Shown here piece by piece: positions 57,315 to 64,000 of a DNA stretch of 64,000 nt (its first letter is position 1; every line of letters starts with the position of its first letter). The stretch covers positions 94,712,311 through 94,776,310 of the forward strand of contig JAAALK010000080.1 in NCBI GenBank assembly GCA_019279435.1. Reading direction: 5' to 3'. The notes beneath the pieces were generated by a model, which was not told where the DNA came from, made no database searches, and worked only from the letters and a program-made list of their open reading frames with translations. Source of the DNA: Zizania palustris (Eukaryota; Streptophyta; Magnoliopsida; Poales; Poaceae). The position numbers and the translations under genes are program-made.

Positions 57315-58813
57315 CTACATAAAATGAGAAAACATCGATCGCTTAGTGCTGGGGTGAGTGAAAGTATGATGAGGCATCCAACACTAAGAGATACGAGCAG
57401 TAGGCACAGTAAAAGTAGACTGTCTACTCACAGGTAAAGTGGAATGATACAATGTGAGAGGTCTACCTACATGATGCAACCCAAACGCACGACGAGGTCT
57501 CCCAATCTGTCAAGGTACAGAGCCACTAACACGAGGTCTAGCACCATATGAACCATGGTGAACACCACGAGGGGCAAAGCCTCTCTGAGAAGATCGAGGA
57601 ACCTCGTAATAGGACGTGAGTAAAACTCAGACTCTTGCATACCTAGAAGTGGGTAATGCATGTCCTAGAATATCAATGCGTGAGAACGTCGCTCATCCTT
57701 GATGCGATGGAAACAAAACCTAGCCAAGTGACCCACCCGCTGATAGTAAGAGTAGTGAAACACTCTCCTAGGGGCACTCTCATGGGTCTCTCATGGGTCA
57801 AAGGAATAATCCTCATAGGCTCCTTGGGTTTCTTCAGAGGGTTCTTCTTGGGATGGATTTTCTTGGCAGGAGGAGGGGTTTTCTTTGGAGTTTGGGTAGG
57901 CTTTTGGCTGATGGAGTGTCTAACTGGGCTCTTTCTTTCTCTAAGGTAGTGGGTGAGATAAAAACAGTTTTGTTTTTGCTGTCTGAAGGAGTTCTCTCAA
58001 AACCCAAACCTAGGACTAACCCCGCCCTGTCAGCACACATCTTGGTATTGGCCAAGAGCAAGTCCATCCTACCCTTTCCCTCAGTGCATTTGTTAACCAC
58101 GGAAAGAAGGTATTCATTTTTAGTCATAAGATTTTCAGCTTGCCCTCTAGCAAAACTGAGTTGGTCCTTACGGGTGATGCAGGTGGAACAAGCAGGCTAC
58201 ACATCCTTAGAACACTCAACACCTTTCAATCTAGCCTCTAACTCCTTAACATGCTTGTCTCTCAAATTAATGTTATCAATCAATAAGGGATAGTTTGAAC
58301 AAGCATAAGAAGAAATAGGTCTAGACTCCACCACCAAGAGCTACTTCTGTGCAGTCTCAAACTCATCAATAGTTTGAGCATGCACAAAACTCAATTGAGC
58401 AAGCTCAGTCATGACAACAGTGCAGGATTCACATTCAGCATCATCAATTTTAGAGGCGCTTGCATAAACAACTGATAGTGTTGATTGTATGTGCTTTGTC
58501 GCCTAGCCTTGATCTGTGTAGAGCCCTCATGAAAAATAGTGAGTGTAGTCCAAATTTCCCTAGCTGTTCTTAGGTGTTGAACCCTATCAAAGTCACTCCT
58601 ACTCATGCCAATGAATAGTATATTTCTTGCTTTGGAGTTAGCGTTATACTGATCTTTTTCAGCTTGAGTAGTCTGAGTCTCTAGGATGGAGAATTGTGAG
58701 TCCACTATCTCCCAAACTGCATTTCCCTGGCTTAACAAGTAAGCCTCCATGCACACCTTCCAGTAGGCGAAATCAGTCCCATCGAACAGAGGTATTTTAC
58801 TACTTCTATCCAT
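57315..58813 (-). pseudogene. gag: Sirevirus gag of copy C2 with a large internal deletion
   Basis: ATG at 58813 (MDRSSKIPLFDGTDFAYWK). The copia gag domain reads through QLFMQAP and is then joined out of frame, near 58452, to the coiled-coil part. The zinc knuckle and acidic region present in B (about 10200-9230) are missing, about 1 kb. The His/Arg-rich tail ends at TAG 57315-57317, the same site as in B and C1. Confidence 0.82.
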
Positions 58814-58863
58814 GTTGCCAAAAGATCACAGGACCGGTTAAAGTCAACTGGTGATATTAACCC

Positions 58864-58875
58864 GCTCTGATACTA
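58864..58875 (-). other. Primer binding site of copy C2 (one mismatch)
   Basis: Minus-strand TAGTATCAGAGC, one base off the iMet PBS, 2 bp from the LTR at 58878. Confidence 0.75.
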
Positions 58876-58877
58876 AT

Positions 58878-60887
58878 TGTTGGACCGAAATGGGCGACCA
58901 GAGGGGGGTGAGTGGGAGCTTTTAAAATTTCAGGCTAAAACTAGCCTTCTGTTTTAAATTCTTCCTTCAGCGGAACAGGCTTCGAACACACTCTTCGGAG
59001 GTCTGGTTCGGAGCTATTTTACAGCTCCGAACTCAAGCTCCACAAGGGGTAAAAGTTCAAAGCCATGAAGACTTCTCTCACACTCAAACCTCGGAAACAC
59101 ACTTCGCTCTACACTGCATGTGAAGGCTCCACACATGAAGGTGCTCTAAGCAGACTTCGCACAACTATGCTTTGCACACAAGTGTTTCCCTCTGAGAACT
59201 CTAAAAAGATACTCCACACTAGCAACTGGTACTAGGCTTCATATTTGAAAGGGCAGAAAGCAGACACTAAACCAACTATACAGAGGACTTCGACTAAGGG
59301 AAGAAAACAAGCCTCAAAAGAACACTTTGGTGGGTGCTTCGCTAGTACACAGTAAGGACTAGCCTCAGATTACACAGAGCGAACACAAGCACAAAAATCA
59401 ACCACACTTCGTTGAAACAGAACAAAACTCTGGGTGGCACAGAACGAAATGTGAAGGAGAAGACTTAACTCATGCATGACTAAACATGAATACAAGTTCA
59501 AGCAATAGACAAAAACAGAATGGAAACTTCATTGCAAGAATAGGGAACACAAAAGACTCATAGAACTGAGTACATGATAATGGCGGCTAGCTCAGGGAGT
59601 TCTGAAAATGGATTCTCAAAGTATTAGCCTAGACCTAGCTAGCCTCACTATTTATAGGCACAACCCAGCCATGAGAATAGACAACTTTACCCCTAGGGTT
59701 TACAGTGATTTTGTCTCTACCAGACATGGGGGTACAGATGGTAGTCTACTTTACAGGAAGATTCTTTTGTCAGCTTCGCAGAAGGGACAACATCGTCTTT
59801 TGCAGAGCAGACATGATCAGCTTTTGCAAAGTGGAATATTTTGAATCCCCCTTCGCACATGAAGTGTGTAGATGCTTCGGTGACAAGCTTCGAACCCAAA
59901 GGCCTTCGCTTCCCCGAAGACAGTCTTGGATACAGTGACGGTTTTGAGTCGAAACCATCAAAGCTCTTGAGCCTTCGCACCATTACCTCCGAAGTCGACC
60001 ACCACGACTTCGTAGCTACTCCCAGCTCGAACTTCGTCAGTCCGTGTACCGAAGCCATGCATGGCCGAAGTACCTCATGTCGGCCACACTCTGAAGCCCC
60101 ACCTTTGGAGTATCTTTGCCACTTTTCGATGTCCCTCCGTCCAAGGCCTCCGCATGAAGCATATCCACAATCACCCCTTCGTAGTGTCTCAACCCCGAGC
60201 ACACTCCACGAAGACCCTTATCCGGACCATGACTTCGATGCACCTTGACTTTCGAGACCTTCGTCAGGTGTCTCTTCGAGTGCCTCCCTCCGGAGCTCAC
60301 TACGAATGCCTTACCTCAATCTTGAGGACTTAGTCTATCATACTCCGAAGTCACTACTTCTAGAGCATGCTTCGAAGTGCCTTGCCTCCGAGGACTTTGC
60401 CTCGTGGTACCTTCAGCTGGAGCCACTCTCCACACTTTCTGCCTTCGCCTAGCGCACCTTGACCTGAGGATCGACCTCGACCCCACGTAGCCTTCATGAC
60501 TGAGCTCCCCGCTCGCCTAGCATCAAGCCTCCCGCCTGACCTAGGTTAACTTTCTACGAACCTGTCCATCGCCTTTGAAGTCACCTTCACACCACCGACA
60601 AGCAAACAAGATTTTCCAGTACCCTAGAGACCTCTCTGGTAAACAACCTTCGGTACACACTCTAGTGTACCGCCCAAAGTACCGAGCCCTTCGGTATATC
60701 CTTTTCATCGTATGTTGTCGTGCCCCTCCACCAGACATACTCCGCTGCAACAGCTGTAGCTAGCAACCACCGAACCCTTCAGGAAACACCTCAGAACCCC
60801 TTAGGAGGGACCCCTTTGCCTAGAAGAGAACTTGTCAATAACTCATCACAGACTGGAAACCAATGCACATTTTAACTTGGTTTATCA
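58878..60887 (-). repeat. Right (5') LTR of copy C2
   Basis: TGTTGGACCGAAATGG...AACTTGGTTTATCA, 2010 bp. Minus-strand TATA-like CTATAAATAG at 59648-59657. The following DNA is the gag C-terminal region of the Tat-like element. Confidence 0.87.
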
Positions 60888-62033
60888 CTTTCCTCGACCT
60901 TGGGGGTCGGGATCTTGCTTGGGTCTGGGAAGTGCCTAGGAGCCCTGTGCTCCTCGATCTGCCCAACCACTTGGATGGACTCGACACGGGAAGCAGGTGT
61001 GGCCCTATCGGAAGACCCCCATCCGAAGCTTTGATCAAGGTAGTCATTCCATAGGGCAAGGATGGTCCTATAGGAATCAGTGTCGTAGCTCTGATTCTCT
61101 CCATGAATGTTGCAGTGGAAGATTGTGCTCCTAGTCGGGGTCTTTGCTGGTGGCTTCAAATTGTGGCTCACCCTCTTCCTTGAGTGTGTTGAAACTTTGG
61201 GTGCTTCGAGGTGGGGGCGATGCTGAGCACCTCCCCCTGGTAATTCTTCTGGCCCCACTGGGAGTCATGGTGTCGGGGCTTTGCTAGCGTGGCACGTGGG
61301 GGGATGTGGCTTCTTGCTTCGTAGATTTTGTCCTCCAAAGCTTGCATAGGGGCGATCATCGCCTCCTTGTGAAGTTGCCACTCCTCGGACCTAGCGTACT
61401 CCTCAAAGTACGTCAAGAGATAGGCCATTGAAGAAATTGTCTTTTGGTGAAGCTTGTTGATGAGGCCAGGTTGGTGATGCCTTAGCGAGCCACGTCGACC
61501 GAGGAGGCTGATAGCCCCTTAATCTAGGCCTTGGTGTGGGTGAAGCATTGTGAATACTGGCGCAGCGTCTCACCGGGCTGTTTCTTCACCTAGAAAAGGC
61601 TTCCGGTGGATATGGGGGCCACGAAGGTCCCTTGGAAATTGTTAATGAACTTCTTCTTTAGTTGGTCCCAAGACCTAATGGATCCTGGCCTCAGCGACCA
61701 GAACCACCAGAGGGCGATTCCTTCGAGGACGAGGAGGAAGCACTTCGCCATCGTGTCTCGTCCCCCTCCACAGGCTTCTATCACCAAGGCATAGGACCGG
61801 GAAAATTCCCCCCGGTCGGATTCTCCAGAGTACTTCGGGAGCTTCACCGCACGGAACTTCGAATCGAATTGGACCCTTTGCAGGTCTGGGTGCAGTGGGG
61901 ACTCTTCGTTGAAGGAAGCAATATGCTCCTCCCTCTGGGCTCCTCGGTATTCATCATCACTTAACACGATGGCTTCGGCCTTGTCGCCCTTGTGGGCCTG
62001 GTGAGCTAGACCGTAGCCGCTTGCTGCCATCAC
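60888..62033 (-). pseudogene. gag: Tat-like Ty3/gypsy gag, truncated at the Sirevirus insertion
   Basis: Minus strand. An open segment at 62033-61590 holds the conserved retrotransposon gag core: FRAVKLPKYSGESDRGEFSR, AKCFLLVLEGIALWWFW and SIRSWDQLKKKFINNFQG. Stops and frame breaks follow (61590, 61428-61168, 61258-60888), carrying the more variable C-terminal part. No zinc knuckle was found. The gene is cut at 60887. Confidence 0.8.
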
Positions 62034-62381
62034 ATGAGATCATCCCTCAGCTAGGCGTTCTTGGTGGCCAATGCATCGACCTAACTATAGCTTCCTCCGG
62101 AGTGGGTTTCCGGGTCCTACGAGCGGACGAAGTACGTCTGGAGGACTGTAGCGGCGAGGTCTCTGGATAGGTTCATGTTGTCGGAGGGGTCTTCAGCTCT
62201 TGGCATCGCACCTGGGTCCTGGGTCAGAGAGGCCTTGGTCGCCATGGTGGTATTGACTTGAAGGGGCCCTGTCACGAAGTTCGGGTGGACCTTCAAAGTG
62301 GGACTGCACTAGTAGTCTTCTTGGGAGGAAAATTTCTTTTTTGTGGATGTATGGTGGATAGGACACTAGATTTTGAACTAA

Positions 62382-62401
62382 GGTCCCCCTAGATGGGGCC
62401 A
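62382..62401 (-). other. Degenerate PBS of the Tat-like element
   Basis: Minus-strand TTGGCCCCATCTAGGGGGAC beside the LTR start at 62404. It resembles the Tat-lineage primer site TGGCGCCGTCTGTGGGG with several changes. Confidence 0.55.
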
Positions 62402-62403
62402 AC

Positions 62404-63127
62404 TGTTGGCGTAAAAGATTACACCAATAGGTTTGAGTGGTTTAGATTGAGAAGGCAAGCTTTCTCAAGGACAAGGATTCCAGGAAGGGATGACCTTATT
62501 GGAAAGTTGTATTTCTTGATCTCGGGAGAAGATGGTCCCTGTACAATACGGGAGGAAGGTATTATAGGGGGGGGCCTTTGCTGGACAAATACCTTCCTAC
62601 CCTCAATCTTACATATGTCATTATAGACCCTATATCCCTAATTGGTAGGGGTACGACAGTAATGCTTCCGCACGTTTGCCTGAACTAATCAACATGCGAT
62701 AGGTGTGACAATGCACATGTGTGTTCCCGTCATACACCTAGTCACGATACGACCGCTACAGACCCCCGCATCCCATTCTATAGGAACCACTTGACGTCAT
62801 GGCTATCATGTCTTCACTTTAGTGGTTGCCGCCCAAGGACCACATGAATCCGGAGGGCTCTGCTCCGGGCCCCTGTCGTGACCTTCTTTGGAACCATCCA
62901 CCGGCGAGCTCCGGCCCCGGGCGGGCTTCGCATCATGCCCCCAACCACGTGCGACGGCACGAGCACCTATGGAGCCCATCTTTGACCCCAGGATGCATCT
63001 GGTACACCCCGATCGACCGCCCCTCTGCTTCATGCCTGATAATTAAGACCCTATTGTCATAGCCTCCGAGACTGCATCGCAACCTACAGTCTTGTCATGG
63101 CTACTGTCGGGATTATTTCCCCCAACA
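62404..63127 (-). repeat. 5' LTR of the Tat-like element
   Basis: TGTTGGCG...CCCCCAACA, 724 bp, paired with 40005-40795. It has lost about 67 bp present in the left copy. A one-base deletion and a G-run occur in the TATA-box neighbourhood (near 62560). Confidence 0.82.
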
Positions 63128-64000
63128 CTATTTCCAATTCAATTCTTGGGCACGGTTCCTTCAATCTCCCAATTGCACAAGAACCAATTCTTTGCAATTT
63201 TCTTAATCCATCACCTTAAGTGTGTGACCCGATAGGTTCATACACTAACGGTTGTTTACTAGAAACCTTTTCCGACTAACTGATCAATAGCGGTACCTAA
63301 TTCCACATATTGACCCCCGCAAGCGTACAAAATTAATTTTCACTGAACCTTGATATACGCACGCACCAGTCCCTTTACCACACGACATCATTCAAGCTCA
63401 AGGCGATATTCGTGTCACCCTTATTGGATAGCTTGACATATCACTTGAACATGTAGTGGATTCAAATCATGACTAACTCTTTAGTCATAGTGGCATGGCC
63501 ATGCACTTTTCTAATCCGACTACCTCGAGGGGCCCAGAGATGTCTCTCCCATTATTAGGAGGGGTAAATTCCATCTTGACCGCTCACATGCCAAGACATG
63601 TTTCACAACACACCTGAAAACAACCCTTATTACTACCCTGTTACGGAATAGCGTTAGGAAGCATCTAAGTGTTTCACTATGCATTTTGGAATAAAATGAC
63701 AATCTTAGGTCTGAGGACTATATAGGTACACCATTTGAGATGACAACTAATGACACATTGCAATAACATTCCCAGTAGTATCTCAAGTGGGTCTATCCAA
63801 CACCATGTTTACCAACATGTGTCCACATCACTGATTTGACATCTTGATGTCTATGATCTGTGAAACGTGATCATCAATCAGTCAGATATGCTAGTCTATT
63901 TATCATCACTGTCCCACATGATGACAAGATCAGGGATCCATTTTAAACAAAATCATTGGAAAATAAATAGTTTCACATAACAGGTCATCAACTCATTAAT
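63128..64000. repeat. LTR E continuation right of the Tat-like insertion
   Basis: No gene. Resumes with CTATT (TSD copy) and runs to the window edge. Phrases such as GTGTGACCCGATAGGTTCAT and CCAGAGATGTCTCTCCCATT are typical of long grass LTRs. No LTR end is reached. Confidence 0.45.

Larger units (their letters stand above)
45379..60887 (-). mobile_element. Two head-to-tail Sirevirus-type copies (C1, C2) sharing one LTR
   Basis: Order on the plus strand: LTR stub of 34 bp (45379-45412), C1 internal (45413-51065), shared LTR (51066-53033), C2 internal (53034-58877), right LTR (58878-60887). The shared LTR has a PBS-like site on its left and a PPT on its right, so it is the 5' LTR of C1 and the 3' LTR of C2. 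Outer flanks GCATC and CTTTC do not match as a TSD. The C1 left end has lost most of an LTR and about 1 kb of 3' UTR. Unequal LTR recombination is the likely origin. Confidence 0.85.
40005..63127 (-). mobile_element. Tat-like Ty3/gypsy element, apparently lacking pol, split by tandem Sireviruses
   Basis: LTR copies at 40005-40795 and 62404-63127 (both start TGTTGGCG) flank the unit. Flanking CTGTT (40000-40004) and CTATT (63128-63132) match 4 of 5, an aged TSD. Read on the minus strand: 5' LTR 63127-62404, a degenerate PBS TTGGCCCCATCTAGGGG, gag (62033-60888), the nested block 60887-45379, minisatellite (45345-44755), an opposite-strand ORF region (41250-43640), 3' LTR. No RT, integrase or protease of gypsy type is visible. 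It is either non-autonomous or lost pol around the Sirevirus insertion. Confidence 0.75.

Overview
The window is plant nuclear DNA, almost certainly from a large-genome grass (Poaceae). Nearly every recognisable feature is a transposable element. The families seen (Sirevirus-type Ty1/copia, a CRM-type chromovirus, a Tat-type Ty3/gypsy element, CACTA, MULE and hAT remnants) are those typical of grass intergenic space. I found no credible host protein gene, rRNA, tRNA or CRISPR array. The species cannot be fixed from the sequence. The CRM element makes a (peri)centromeric location possible but does not prove it.

Left block (1-14568): Sirevirus-type element A (minus strand, running off the left edge; 5' LTR 1441-3380) sits inside the 3' LTR of Sirevirus-type element B (minus strand, 3381-14568). 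B keeps a 1050-codon pol without stops, a damaged gag, PBS, polypurine tracts and a 2-kb 5' LTR. That 5' LTR is split by a plus-oriented solo LTR of family A (12300-14237, TSD CCTTG).

Middle block (14569-31738): a cut MITE-like end and an LTR-like relic lead into CACTA-like DNA (about 16246-27797). A complete, very young CRM retrotransposon (17975-25699, TSD TTAGC, LTRs differing at 2 of 911 sites, uninterrupted gag-pol) is inserted in it. A MULE transposase pseudogene (27900-28530) and a probable solo LTR (29159-30271) follow.

Next block (31744-38166): a family-A solo LTR (TSD ACCGG), a decayed hAT transposase gene (minus, 34009-36525) and a diverged A-like solo LTR (36717-38166).

Right block (39273-64000): the outer end of another long LTR (E) is interrupted by a Tat-like Ty3/gypsy element (40005-63127). 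That element carries gag on the minus strand, an opposite-strand ORF with a plant 'putative gypsy type transposon' signature, and a 36-bp minisatellite. It is itself split by two head-to-tail Sirevirus copies (C1, C2) that share one LTR (45379-60887).

Nesting gives a relative order: E before Tat before C; B before both family-A insertions; CACTA before CRM. Only the CRM looks capable of recent activity. The most interesting signals are an in-frame UAG at the same gag/protease boundary site in all three Sirevirus copies, extreme clustering of the palindrome TTCGAA in the LTRs, independent family-A insertions about 29 bp apart in the two LTRs of one B element, and the shared-LTR tandem.
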